64,000 bases of DNA from Exaiptasia diaphana (taxonomy: Eukaryota > Cnidaria > Anthozoa > Actiniaria > Aiptasiidae), in the NCBI RefSeq assembly GCF_001417965.1, contig NW_018388191.1, positions 760,786 through 824,785 of the forward strand, read 5' to 3'. The notes under the pieces are model-generated. The model ran no database searches. It was given only the letters and a program-made list of their open reading frames with translations, and was not told where the DNA came from. Positions 36,000 through 49,659 of the stretch are shown here, one piece after another (within the stretch, counting starts at the first letter, position 1; each line of letters opens with the position of its first letter). The position numbers and the translations under genes are program-made.

Positions 36000-38900
36000 G
36001 TAAAGTGACCTTTCATTTGATGTATGATTTAGTTGACTTTCGCGTCGTGGGATACAGCGATCTTTATCGCAAAATGGTTGCTAACTTTTAGTCAGAAAAC
36101 ATGGATTTGTCATGAATAAAACAATTTTTCTTTTTCAATATAACAGCGCATTGGTCAAAACGTACAGCTGCGGGCTCCGTATCCAATCACCGCTTGACGA
36201 TATTTTTTCCCCGGAATAACAAACTTCGCTAGATAGAAAATCCTGTCAAATAGAATCCACTTCAATAAAGCAGTGAGATTTCCCCCGGCATATTTTTTCA
36301 CTCGTCATGAGACACCGTTTCTTGTCGAAATTAATGAAAAGGGCAGATGATTTTTTTCAAGAATGAAACTAGTTGTCATGGAGACGTTTAGCAAACTTAC
36401 TGTAAGCCGCCTCATAGCAGGAAAATTTGAAAGTCAAATGTCACAATCGTATGGATCACCTGCGCAAACAAATATGGATTTCGATTCCTGCTAGCTGTTT
36501 TAGGTCTTCGCTGATTAGTATAGATACGCCAAACAAGTTTTGTCATCATGTGAAATATGATGTTTAAACACGTACTGTTCGGTCGTATTCTTATTGTGAA
36601 AACACCAGTTTAGGTAGTAAAAGACTTTTGTGTATTTAGATCAAAAGGAAGTAACAGAAAATAAAGTAGTAGTTAAAAGTAAGAGCTTAATTATCGAAAA
36701 AGTCGGCGGTGTTTAGGCTGGTCAAAACAACACAGTCTGTACGTTTATTGAACTGAAAGAGAGTCGAGAACGGTAATTATTAGTTGACGCTATCGCAACC
36801 GTTTATCAATGAGGGAAGAATGGATCTACTTGAAGTCAACTGGAAATATTAAACTCAATTGATGCTATCACGTTTTATTTTACAAGCACGATGTGTAGGT
36901 ATTATTAGCCCTCTTCTAGCCAAAAATAAACAATTCATTGTTTAGTTTGAATGAAAACCGTTGCTTGTAGTTCTTCAAAAAGTCGAAGTTTGATGATAAT
37001 ATTCATCTATAGTGTTATATATTGTGGGAAGGGACTTTCCAAGCTAAATGTCACTTGCACTTTATACATAAAAGACTCGTACATATTACACTGCATGGTG
37101 AACATCATTATAACGGTACAATTAGTCTGTCTTCCAACTGTGCTATAGACCATTCATACTCGTATTAGCTCGTATTATTGCTAGAAAACAGTAGTACATT
37201 CAGCTAGAACGAATTTTAGATTGAGAATGGCATGTAATTGTCACTTCATTACTATAAAAACGCAGCCTTGAACTGAAAAGGAAATGTTGAGGCGGGAATC
37301 ATGCTGGATGTCGGTCAAGTATTTATGTTCGTCAAATTAGCAACACTATACATGTATATAACAACAAGTTTGTATACTGAACGATGCTTATAAATTAAAC
37401 AAATCTCTGATTATTTGTTCTAAAGGCTGCATGGCTTCCCAATGTACTTCAGCACGTGACAGAATCAACCAGAAACCTGAAAAAAAAGTTTTATGGCAAG
37501 GATACTAACCAAAGACCATTGAGCTCCCGCATTAGACATGGAATCCAAAAAAAGGACTGGCGACTTTGAAGTAATAGATATTCATCTTTTTAAAATACCA
37601 ACTTATTTACAAAACAATAAAAATTATCAGTACAATATCGAAAAAATATTCCTATCTTGTTTCAATCATAATCACTTATGAAAACCGACCAACGCAAATC
37701 GACACTTATTCAGAAATGACAAGATTTAAAAGTTTTCTTGACATTCATCATATAAATTTTATAAATGTGAAATTTTTTCGTGTAGGCATTCTTGTTAGAT
37801 AAAACATCCAAAAAACTAGGTTTTCCAACGTTATTTTCAGTCGCAAAAATGCAAATTTGAAAATATTAGTTGTATGTGTACGGTTGCTATGACGATATAA
37901 TGATCTGTCAATCTGTGGATATCTACCTCAAGATTGGTATCAATCGTTTGTGGGGCTCATTTAAAAGACCTTTTAGTGTTTCGCGTTATTTGCGAACATG
38001 CGCAGTAGTTCTCTCTTATAGTCTATTTTTATGCGTTGCTATGGCACCAACACAGTGAAGTGAGTTTGCTTTTTGTAATACTTGGTCGCAAACATACATT
38101 TATAACATAAATAATATTAAATATGTTTGCATAATATAACATTGTGTATCGCCGTTGACTAGACGGTTGTTCCATTTTTACACTATTTGTCTAGATAATA
38201 CGTAAGGTAGAAGCTGGTAGAGAAGAGAAGAAGAATTGACAGGCTAAAAAGAAAGAGATTAATTTAAGAAAAATATGAGACAGGAAAAAAAGTAAATACT
38301 AAAAAGAAACTGGCTAGTCTGAAAGAAGAAAGTGTATTCGAGAAAAAAAGCTTAAAATAAAAGAAAATGATGATGGACTACTTGATGTTATCGTTACGTC
38401 ATGTTGACGTTAAGAATGATCAATTCGTGACAAGAATATTTGTGAGTACGTAGCTCACTGAATGGATATGATTCAAGGCCAGTCGCCCTTGCCAATCAAA
38501 ATATAATTAAATAAAACAAGAACTAAGCAAAATGAAACAAAGCAAAACCTAACTAAACAAAACTTAGCTTGAATAAATGAAGCTAGACAAAGTGTAGCAA
38601 AGCAAAAGCGACAAAACAAAGGATAACTCAAACAAAGATAACCAAACAAAACAAATAATATTTGATGTGCTTTCACAGTTCAAAATAATGGCTAATCATC
38701 TGAACGTGAGGGCCCGAGGCTGAAATATCACTGCTCGATAGCAGCATCTCATTTGCACTAGAGCTAGTCCGTCCTATATCTTTATAGATGAACCCAGTAG
38801 AGTCAGTTCAAGAGTTTACAGTATCTCAACTAGCTTTGTGTACTAGTACTTACGATATGGGATGTGCCCTGTAAAATTTTGAGACAAAATCGCTCAAAAT

Positions 38901-39508
38901 TTTAAATAAAAGACAAACAAAATCCAAGTTAACTGATGATGCGAAGTAAATGTGATTTTTTTTGAAAAAATTCTGCATTTTGCTCTGTTTGTCACAGAGA
39001 AATTTGTGTTTTAAAAGGCGATGAGGACAATCGGGTTGATTGAATAATGTCACTTGCAATATATAATTTTTGACCTGTTTGTATAAATCTAAATATCGTG
39101 TGTCATAGTGGCTTCTTTTAAAGTTTTTGTTTATTGATTTTGTAGTCTTATAAAGCGAGATCAGTTGTTTCTTTTTTATTTGTTTCTAGTCGAATGATAT
39201 TGACTAAATTGGCATGTAGTAAAAATACGTTAAACAAAAACTGATCTGGCTTCTTCGCGTATTTGCAGATTACATCTCATTTTCACGTTTTTGCGGAAAT
39301 ACTCTGCATTCAGTGCGCATTTTAGCAAAATAAAAGCTTAATTTATTTACAAGAGCTTTAGAAAATGAGCTTTGAAAAATATAACTCGATTTGTAGTGGT
39401 ATCCTCAAGCTATTTAAAAAAGAAAGTGAAAATGCGTGCGTAATATTGCCTAACCTCAAGCCTTGCCTTGTTCAGTCCAATTTTTTTTTCCCTTTTATGT
39501 TGGCTTAC
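36000..39508. other. Intron or spacer upstream of TRAF core exon
   Basis: If the upstream TRAF exons are real this is one intron of about 3.5 kb; otherwise it is spacer and promoter. No coding exon was recognised. 38500-38660 is a low-complexity run of ACAAAAC/AACAAAG-type words. Confidence 0.4.
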
Positions 39509-39658
39509 CTTGTATACACGTGTAACCATCGATGGTTTGTCTACATACAGAAGTTTCTTGCTTGAAGAGTGTTTTTGAAAAGAGAATTTGTCTTTTCTGT
39601 CTTCCTCGGTTATCCGAGAATCATAACCCTCCCTTTTTCTTACTGCTTTCATTTTAAA
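39509..39658 (-). CDS. Probable upstream coding exon of the TRAF gene (50 codons)
   Basis: A clean phase 0-0 exon bounded by GATCAG (acceptor) and CAAG|GTAAGC (donor). It encodes a basic, Ser/Lys-rich stretch with REGYDSRITEEDRKDKF and KPSMVTRVYK. The next downstream acceptor in phase is that of the TRAF RING exon (35961), which would continue as ENMTGG. No domain is recognised. It is joined to TRAF by phase and order only. Confidence 0.5.
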
Positions 39659-40435
39659 CTGATCTCACTCCGTTGAGTGATTCCACAGCGTGTAAAACGA
39701 TGGTATATGACGTTCTATCCCAAGTAATTCTTCACAAAGTAATGATTATTGAACCATGCGGCATTCAAGTTAACGCGCAACCTCCTTATCAAACTCCCTT
39801 AAGTGATGTTTTGAGATAAGATTAATAAACCATAATGGCCACTTAATATAAAGAGATTTTAATCAGCAAAGCAATGAGATCAGTTTTTTTGTGATTTATC
39901 ATAGAGCCGTGTATGACAGTCTTCTAATTGCTTCAAGTGAAAAAAGAAGTTGGAAATTTAAAACAAAAAAAAGTTATGCTGTGTGGGCTTGTAAGCATAC
40001 AGCACTGAACAACTTTTATGGTACAATTCAAACATAAGTAGTTCTAAGGAATCTCACTCAGCCGGGCTTCTGTTGTTCTCGAGTTTTGCGTCATAGCAGA
40101 GTAGAGCGCTTTCGACAATGTTCTAATTTCTCCTTTCTGGCAAAATGATAAAAAGGACAGGCTCTAAGGACAAACAAACAAAATGCAACCGCATCTTTAC
40201 AAAGATCGATTTTTACAATTGTGATTTGAATAATTGAGCAAAGCCCCTCTACGTACACGGATGTGATTGGGATGTGCCCACGTTAAATTGATTCAATCAA
40301 CCAATGACAATTAATGAAGCTATTAAATAAGACATCCTAGGATATTGTATCCGGAACACAGTCATTTTTTCTATAAACAACAACAATTCGTGACTTATTA
40401 ACTACGATCATGAAATTAAAGCAACATCGAACGAT

Positions 40436-40666
40436 GTGGTTAATGGTGGGGTTGTGAAGCACGATTCATTTCAAGAATTCAAAAAACTTCAAATTTCACG
40501 CCTCAATCACAAGCTGCTAGACCTTCTAAAAGATGATTTCCGATCCGCGTCAGTTGGCGGAAAAGCTAGCGACGAACATGCGTCCGTATATCGAAACCGT
40601 ATCAAAATGATTGTATTCATGTCATTTCATTTGAATGCGTATCGCGTCATTCGTTTTCCATTATGA
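40436..40666 (+). CDS. Open frame without a start codon, doubtful
   Basis: A plus-strand frame of about 76 codons with coding-like composition (VKHDSFQEFKKLQISRLNHK, KLLDLLKDDFRSAS). It has no ATG near its start; an AAAG|CAACATCG acceptor-like site lies at about 40420. It lies opposite the putative TRAF intron. It may be an exon of an unknown gene or chance. Confidence 0.15.
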   Translation: MVNGGVVKHDSFQEFKKLQISRLNHKLLDLLKDDFRSASVGGKASDEHASVYRNRIKMIVFMSFHLNAYRVIRFPL

Positions 40667-40986
40667 CGATGTAACGAGCGGCATTTACCGCTAATTTTAT
40701 TGAGTGAATAAATGAAACAATTTAGTTTACTCAAGTACAGTCACTCACAGCCACTTCAGAGCGGGCACGTGATTAGTTATCTTAACTAAGTGTTCGCAAT
40801 TGCCACATTTTGCTATCACGTATCTGAGAAATGATTAATTTGTTTTTCACGACTCATTTTGCACCTGTGTGGGACTCTATTATACGGCCTTCATTTCTCA
40901 CTGACAATGACTCACTTCCAGCTGGTCTAATACTATGGAATAAAGTCGAACCCAGAGAGATTTTACGGTTATAGTGCAATATAAAC

Positions 40987-41206
40987 CATAGGCCGCCCAA
41001 CTATTTCTTTAGAGAAAGAAAAGAACGATTGCGCATGCTTTTAGATCTTTATGTTATCGGAGCAGGCTCTTATCAACAGGCGGATTACCTGTGGTACTAC
41101 GTCACGATCCCGTGCCTCGCGGGTCTACCACGGGATCGTGACGTGACACAGGTAGTGCGCAATCGTTCTTTACTGTCTCTAAAGCAATAGTTGGGCGGCC
41201 TATGGA
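40987..41206. mobile_element. 220-bp palindromic DNA-transposon remnant
   Basis: The ends CATAGGCCGCCCAACTATT and AATAGTTGGGCGGCCTATG are reverse complements. Inner segments also pair: AACGATTGCGCA with GCGCAATCGTT, and a central hairpin ACGTCACGATCCCGTG / CACGGGATCGTGACGT around 41099-41144. ATAAAC flanks both sides (40981-40986, 41206-41211), suggesting a target duplication of 6 or more bp. A minus-strand frame inside it is only a by-product of the palindrome. Confidence 0.85.
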
Positions 41207-41474
41207 TAAACTCGGCAGATTCCATAGCCTATCGTTTCCAGGTTGATAGCCATGTTTGCTTTCGTTGAATGTCAGTGTGTTTGCTCTTAGATCGCGCACA
41301 TGGGCTAATCAGTCATCGCAGGCACAAGCATTAGCAGCTAGACACATATGTTATTCATCGTATCAATAGTTAATATTAACTATGGTCGTACCGATGAGCC
41401 ACTCCATAACCACATCTATATGGAGCATTAATATTCAGCCTGCTGGTTGTTGGACTCTCTTATTGACAAAGGAT

Positions 41475-41575
41475 TAACGAAGGATTAACGTCCGAAACGT
41501 CAGTGACTATTTCATCTACTTTTTACGGTGTTAAATTTATCTTTTTACAAAAACGACGCATCTCACACTAGTTTG
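41475..41575 (-). mobile_element. Copy 2 of the GACGTTTCGGACGTT repeat family (inverted half)
   Basis: Read on the minus strand it gives GTGAGATGCGTCGTTTTTG, AACACCGTAAAAAGTAG and ACTGACGTTTCGGACGTT, then AATCCTTCGTT. It matches one half of the complete palindromic copy at 51.7 kb. The other half is missing here. Confidence 0.75.
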
Positions 41576-41781
41576 CCTTTAGTTCCCACGATTTTTACCT
41601 TATAATAGTATTATTGAAGTTCTCAACGAAATTTGGAGACAGGTTTCGAAGTAAGTATGCACATTAGTATCAGGATATTATGCTTGTTTTAAACCATCTT
41701 ACATCGACAAATATTACTATCGTGTAAGGGATAAAAGTATATTATGAAGTTACGTGAGCGCACTTGTTATGGAAGCGTTAC

Positions 41782-41880
41782 CTGATAGTCGCCGTTTTCT
41801 ATCGGTTCCGTTGGTATGTCGTCCATTTTGTTATCTTGTTCTAGTGTAGGAGGCATCTTTTTCATCGGCAATGACACATA
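41782..41880 (-). CDS. Probable upstream coding exon of the TRAF gene (33 codons)
   Basis: A phase 0-0 exon between TTTTTTAG (acceptor) and CAG|GTAACG (donor). It reads YVSLPMKKMPPTLEQDNKMD and continues acidic to NGDYQ. It joins in frame to the exon at 39658-39509. Translation could start at the Met at residue 6, giving a TRAF of about 533 aa, or further upstream. Assignment to TRAF is by order and phase. Confidence 0.5.
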
Positions 41881-43190
41881 CTAAAAAATACCATTAATAT
41901 GCAACATTAAAAGGACGTCGTTAACTGAGCCAAGTAACCCGATACTAGTAAGGTGAACATATATCAGGCACTTTGCAGCACTAGTAAGAAGTAGTGTGAT
42001 GTGTATGTTAGTGGGTGTAGGAATAATGTCATAACTAAGATGCAATTATAAAAATTTGGGCTCGACACCGCCGGATTTTTGTTAAGACATGTGACTATAT
42101 CCTCTGTACACTTTCTCCCCATTTCCTCTCGATCCCCAACTAGAAACAATCGCTTAATTCATTTACGCGTATCCAGATATTTTCAAAACCGGATGCATGA
42201 ATTTTTTTCATGCGTTAAGAACGAAAATGATGGCAGTACCCGCATATTTTTTAAGCTTTTCAAAGTGGATAATTTCTAAAACCCTTTTTGAAAACGATGA
42301 TGTTTTTCGTGTGAACAATCATAAGAAACTTAGGTTTATTGAAAATGAATAATACGCGCAGTAATCGCAACATTGATTGCTTATAACTGTGCAACCGCCT
42401 GAAGGATAAAACTGAAGGGTAAACTACACTATAGCCCGAGTTTCATCCAGCGCTCTTAAACCGGATGTACGCAGGTTAACTACACACTAAAAGGCAATAA
42501 GGAATATCTCCCCAAACTCTTTTTTCTAAGGTCCACGTATCTCCATTTCAACGTTATAATTAGATAATATTTATTAACAATTATTAAATTCAAGTACTGC
42601 TGGGAATAGGTTTTTGTCTCTTCTTTTTTCGTCCCTTTTTTACCTTTTTTTTATTGTTATTTTTTGATTGCGAGACCAAAAAAGAATGTTCAAAGTATTT
42701 TTGTAGAAAGCTGTAGTCAGTTCTAGTCCTCTGTTCCCTTTGATAGTCAAAACAAATAGTTAAACAAACATGTATGAAGAAAACGTGTATTTCAAATTCG
42801 ATCAATTTAAAAAGTTTCTTCCACTTTTTATGCTTTTAATTAAATTTGATCACAAATCAACTTGTCAGAATTATTGTCACAGGAGAAACACTTAAAAGTC
42901 GAGCTGTGTGACGCAAGCTTATCGGGAACAATTGAAACTCAGTACACCTATCGGTACTGCCTGCTGGGCGACTGTTTTGTTTTTACTATTTAGATGCCAG
43001 TATAAATAAAGTAATTTCAAACTGCGACCAGTGAGCCGTCGGTTATAAGTCTGCTAGTGATGTAGTAGTGTTTATTAAGTGTCATTGTGTTGACACAGCC
43101 TAATGGCTTTCTATTAGATCAGGAATGATATCTGGAATATCAGGTTCTAATCAGTATAAAAAGATATTAAAAATGGAATGTTAGAAGATG

Positions 43191-43375
43191 TCAAAATACT
43201 TATAACCCTCCTTTGACGCACAGAACACACAAGACTTGGTTGAGGAAAACTAGTTTCGTCTTTACTTAGACCTTTTCAATTCCTCTACTATTAAAGACGA
43301 AACTAGTTTTCCTCAACCAATTCTTGTGTGTTCTGTGCGTCAAAGGAGGATTATAAGTAATTTGACATCTTCTAA
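43191..43375. repeat. 185-bp palindromic repeat
   Basis: Left arm about 43191-43265 and right arm about 43296-43375 are near-perfect reverse complements. Outer words are TTAGAAGATGTCAAA and TTTGACATCTTCTAA; inner words are AAAACTAGTTTCGTCTTTA and its complement. The loop is about 30 bp. It is non-coding and fits a MITE or foldback element. Confidence 0.85.
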
Positions 43376-44631
43376 AATGAAGTTTAGAAACTCCTTTAAA
43401 ATCCAAATACAACAAATTTCAAGAAAAATGGAATGATTTTAGATATTATCCGAGTCTGTCCCCAAATGAGCATATATGACAAATATTACACCTTCTGCTT
43501 GCATTGTGACTGTTGTGAGCGTTTCATTATTCATTTTCATTTGAAAGTTTGTGGAAACTTTCTCGCATCTTTTTGATAGCAAAAGAATTAAACAACCACA
43601 TACAAAAAAGCAAACAAACAGAAAACAACAGGAACAGCAGCAAAAATAAAAAAATCTACCAAAAGCTAAATCGACATGCGCATGAAAAATAAAATCTCAG
43701 ACAGGTAGCCTCGATAATGGCTACTGGGAATCAGGATTCACTATAGATATAGTTGTCTGATGATGACCAAGACAGTATCTTCTCATACCAACTGTAGACA
43801 ATATTTTGGTGACAATTTTTTTCTTATAATTGCAATTATTTTATATTAGTAAAAAATTGTCATATCTGTGTTGTTACATGATGTAATCTAACTCGTAGAT
43901 TATATGAATTATTTGTACAATATTGATGTAATCAGCCTCTTTTTCATCTCTTCGATCACTAGGTCATAATTGCATTTCTTAGTAATTTATAGTTTTATTA
44001 GTAGACATTACTGATTATAAACTAAGCTAAGGCACTTCCAGAGCTTTCTGGTGAACAACATGGCCGCGCGACGGATAATGTTAGAATACTGCATTAACTA
44101 TTTATCGAGTGGAATTAAAGGCTGGGTAAAACTGAATGACCTTAAATCCTACCAGCAGGTTACCGCTGAAGAAACTTCAATTTAAATTGAGAATTTCTTG
44201 CTGTTTGATTGATATTTTTTGTGAATAGAACGGTGCTGTTTGAATCAGTCTTAACAAACCTTTTCCAAATTGATTTATTTGCACTTGAAGCAGTCAAGGT
44301 TTTTTTACCATCTGGCTGATAAAAATGCTAAGTTACCACTAGTTCCCTTGTTACTGATCCTTTCGATATAAAAACAATTGTTCATTGTATATTATAGGAG
44401 CTTTTTCATTTTCTTTTACGAATTGCTTAAACCAAAAAAGACAACCCGCAGGCAAAAGGTAAGATATCCAAAGATTTAAAAAACTGAATATGAAATGATT
44501 GTGCCCTGAGATATTGTGTTTTGTTTACTTTATTTAATAAGCTATGCAACCGAAGTTTTCTCAAAAAATATAATGTAAAATGATTTTACCTTTGGGTTAT
44601 TTTATTTTATGTTTTGTTTACTTCATTTACA

Positions 44632-44636
<5 letters not shown>

Positions 44637-44670
<34 letters not shown>

Positions 44671-44680
44671 TTTTTTTTTG
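44637..44680. repeat. (TC)n then (T)n microsatellite
   Basis: About twelve TC dinucleotides run directly into a T tract of about 18. This is a simple repeat and a source of a false hydrophobic Leu/Ser/Phe frame. Confidence 0.95.
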
Positions 44681-45006
44681 AATTCCGATGAATTATTGCA
44701 TGTTCGACGAAAAGAAGCAAGCTTTACCAGTCTTCAAGTGTACTGGTTCAGTTTTTGTAGCTGCAACAAAAACTTTTCAAGTTTAGAAGGTTTTTAGTGC
44801 ATGATCATTGCGTTTTTAAAAAACCGTTGTGCCTTGTAAAAACAGTGGCTATTATTCAGTTTAGTACAATGAAGTCTTCTTTTAGTTCAAATTATAGAAA
44901 CGATTGCTACACAAAAACTTTAAACAAAATATCGATGTACTGCTAGCAGTCAGATCATATCCAGTCTTTAAAAGTTTCAAAATAGGGAACGAAAATTGCA
45001 ACTCAC

Positions 45007-45021
45007 CTCGTTACTTGACAT
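45007..45021 (-). CDS. Possible first coding exon of the extended TRAF gene (5 codons)
   Basis: ATG at 45021 opens MSSNE and ends in a strong GAG|GTGAGT donor in phase 0, matching the phase of the exon at 41880-41782. The frame upstream stays open for about 35 codons without another Met. This is a candidate only; an RNA read across the junction would decide it. Confidence 0.25.
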
Positions 45022-46995
45022 CGAAAACTCGTTATTATTCCGCGTCCCCGAAAACACATTTACGTCGATATCAGCCAGTTTTATTGACTTCGAGAAAACT
45101 GTACTATGCAAAGTGTTTTGAGGGTCACTTTCGTGTGAAGGTTAAATTCAAATGAGGAAATTTTAACGAAAACACCTGCTTGAATGATATCCAATCAAAA
45201 TCTTTCGTATAAAAGGTGAAATCACGTGAATGTGTAAATAACCAATGAAATGAGGTGTTGTATGATAGAAGATATGTGGAGCAAGTCAATAAGACAATTA
45301 AAGTTTATATGTGTTTTGCCATGTCAACGCAAAAACGACTTCTCGGGGAAACTTATGAGTAATCGAACTTGGACATTTTAGGAAGACATTCTAATTATAT
45401 CTTTCACGGTTTTATTTGATAAAAAAAGTGTTATTCATTTGCAAATAATTTCAAACAATTATAGCCAACGCCCCAGAATAAATTACTTCAGTCGGGATTT
45501 TTTTCTTTTCTTATTTTTCTTTTTCTTTCTTTTTTTTTTCAATTTGTGGAACGTTAACAACTGGCAAACATTCGGAAACTTAGCAAAAGTTATGGCAGTG
45601 GTTTCTTAATTTTCATGTTAATGTTAGTTAACCGAGATAATAGCTCTCTAAATTAAGATTCTAATTATGTTTTTATTCATTTTTTTGATAAATAATGATG
45701 AGACTTTTTTGAACCAGGGAGTCATTGTTACTACCAGTCCTTTCTAAGCCGACTGTATTATATCGATATTATAGAAAAACGAAAACGTATGTTGTGCTAG
45801 ATTATCCGTTGTTATTATTAGTAACTTGATAACTCTTTTACTACTTTAAACACTAAGCTAGTCAAAACTATATTCAGACAATGTAATCAAGATTATAACT
45901 CTTAACGAATCTATAGAGGATCACTGAACCCTTAAATTAAACTTTGTCTTTTTTAATTGATTTAAATTAACGTCCAACTTAGTTCCCAGTAATAATGATC
46001 TCAAGAAGCTTTTTATAGACTTAAATTAATATTAAATGGCCAAGTCAAACTAACCGGGATGCATGAAAATACCTATTGCCAATGTTACGAGTCACAATCC
46101 TTTTCGCGGCATTAATTCTACTAATTGTTTTAATTTGTTCAACTTATTAAGCCAAAATCACCTTCTTCATGAACATTTAGATAGATTAATGACCCATGCC
46201 ATTACCAATAAACCAATAGCAAAATTCTAGCTTTTGTAAATATTTCAATTTAAACAATTTAAACAAACCATAATTGAACAAACCCTCGGAGCTGAATAGG
46301 GCCACCCTTGTTATCGACAAAAAAATCAATTAAGATCTAACCACGTACTAACGAATTTTGTATGAGAATACAAAACATCAAATCTGGATATTATTTTCAA
46401 TGATCAAAACGCGTAAGTGTCCACTTTTCACAAATTTAGAATAACCCAAATCTTAAAGCTCAGTGATACGGTCATCGTTTTGGGTGATTTTTCCTAAAAT
46501 TCAAACATGAGGTTTCGAAAACGGAGCGACATGACCAAACTTCACCCTTATTTACATTTAACAATTGTTAAATTACAAGTACGAAGGCGTCGATAGAGTT
46601 ACGAAGTACGTATATGAAAGAGATTAAGGTTCAACATTACTATCAAACCTCAAAACAAATCACGTGACCACGGTTTTTTCTAGAATTACTTTCTGTTTGT
46701 TTGTGTTCGTATTTTAATGAGATCGTTTTTCTTGCATGAGAACATAACTATTTCTTCGAAGGGACTTTTACGTTTGCTTGACAAGCATCAAAGCCAAATG
46801 AACGTTGGAGGTTCGCCATTAACGTGAATGTTAAGGGTGGATGAATTCAATACATTAGACTCCAATTGTCTTGATTCAGGCAAAAACAGGAAATTCTATG
46901 TTAAATAAAATGAGAAACTAAACAATGTAGCAATAGAGAAAACTTATTAAAATCTGAAAAGCCTTGAAAAACTCGTCAAATGGTTTGATGGCAAG

Positions 46996-47091
46996 TGGAT
47001 TTTCATTTGCCCTTCCCTTGATGTTGATTTGCCTTTCCCTTGATGTTGATTTGCCCTTCCCTTGATGTTGATTTGCCTTTCCCTTGATGCT
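46996..47091. repeat. 22-bp minisatellite, about four units
   Basis: Tandem copies of TTGATGTTGATTTGCC(C/T)TTCCC alternate between C and T at one position, so the higher-order period may be 44 bp. A minus-strand frame through it is explained by the repeat. Confidence 0.9.
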
Positions 47092-47497
47092 AAAAATACC
47101 AGAAAAGGGACTAAAAAATTTAAATTGGAGTTTACTGCCTCTGCCACTTATAAAATAATAAATACTTATTACATGGCTGCATGAATTAATGACACAGTAC
47201 GAACAGCGGCACGGTACCTAAAGCAATAGCGCATGGGTACAGGACGATAAATCGTACATATCTTTTTACATCTGAATTATTAGAGCACTTTATTCACAAA
47301 GATCGTTTGTTGACAGATTTTTCTATTCATCTGCAAAGCTGTACATGTCAGCTGAACTGTAATCAAGTCATCTTTTTGACTGACAAATACCTTTATACAA
47401 ATATTAGAGTATTAGAGTATATCAATATCACTCTTATTACAAGCAAATAAAATAATTTCTCAGCCAAACTCATATAATGTTAGTGTTAAAAAAGAGT

Positions 47498-49543
<2,046 letters not shown>

Positions 49544-49659
49544 CTTGGATAATGACCGAATAGCATTATGGAACTTTTTAACCCGCAAAGCATTCTGGGG
49601 ATAGTAAGGACAGTGCATGACGGGACAGCATACCAAAAACAACCAGAAACTTTAAAAAA
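49544..49659. promoter_or_regulatory. Bidirectional promoter of NDUFS8 and TMEM17
   Basis: Only 116 bp separate the two ATGs. CCCCAGAATGC on the minus strand (49590-49600 on plus) fits the core of the ZNF143/Staf site. The NDUFS8 ATG lies in CAAGATGGCGCA (49547-49536, minus) and the TMEM17 ATG in AAAAATGGCGGCG. These are motif matches by eye, without a score. Confidence 0.65.

Larger units (their letters stand above)
42150..47497. other. Gene-poor stretch with repeats
   Basis: Between the TRAF upstream exons and NDUFS8 no convincing gene is seen. It holds the palindrome at 43191-43375, a (TC)n/(T)n microsatellite at 44637-44680 and a 22-bp minisatellite at 46996-47091. A possible first TRAF exon is at 45007-45021. 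TTTATT at 47289-47294 is a likely poly(A) signal for NDUFS8. Confidence 0.45.

Noticed and set aside
41102-41299. 65-codon minus frame.
   Set aside because: Lies within the 220-bp palindrome and its flank; no coding support.
44609-44797. Frame with a Leu/Ser/Phe run.
   Set aside because: Produced by the (TC)n(T)n microsatellite.
46947-47147. 66-codon minus frame.
   Set aside because: Explained by the 22-bp minisatellite.
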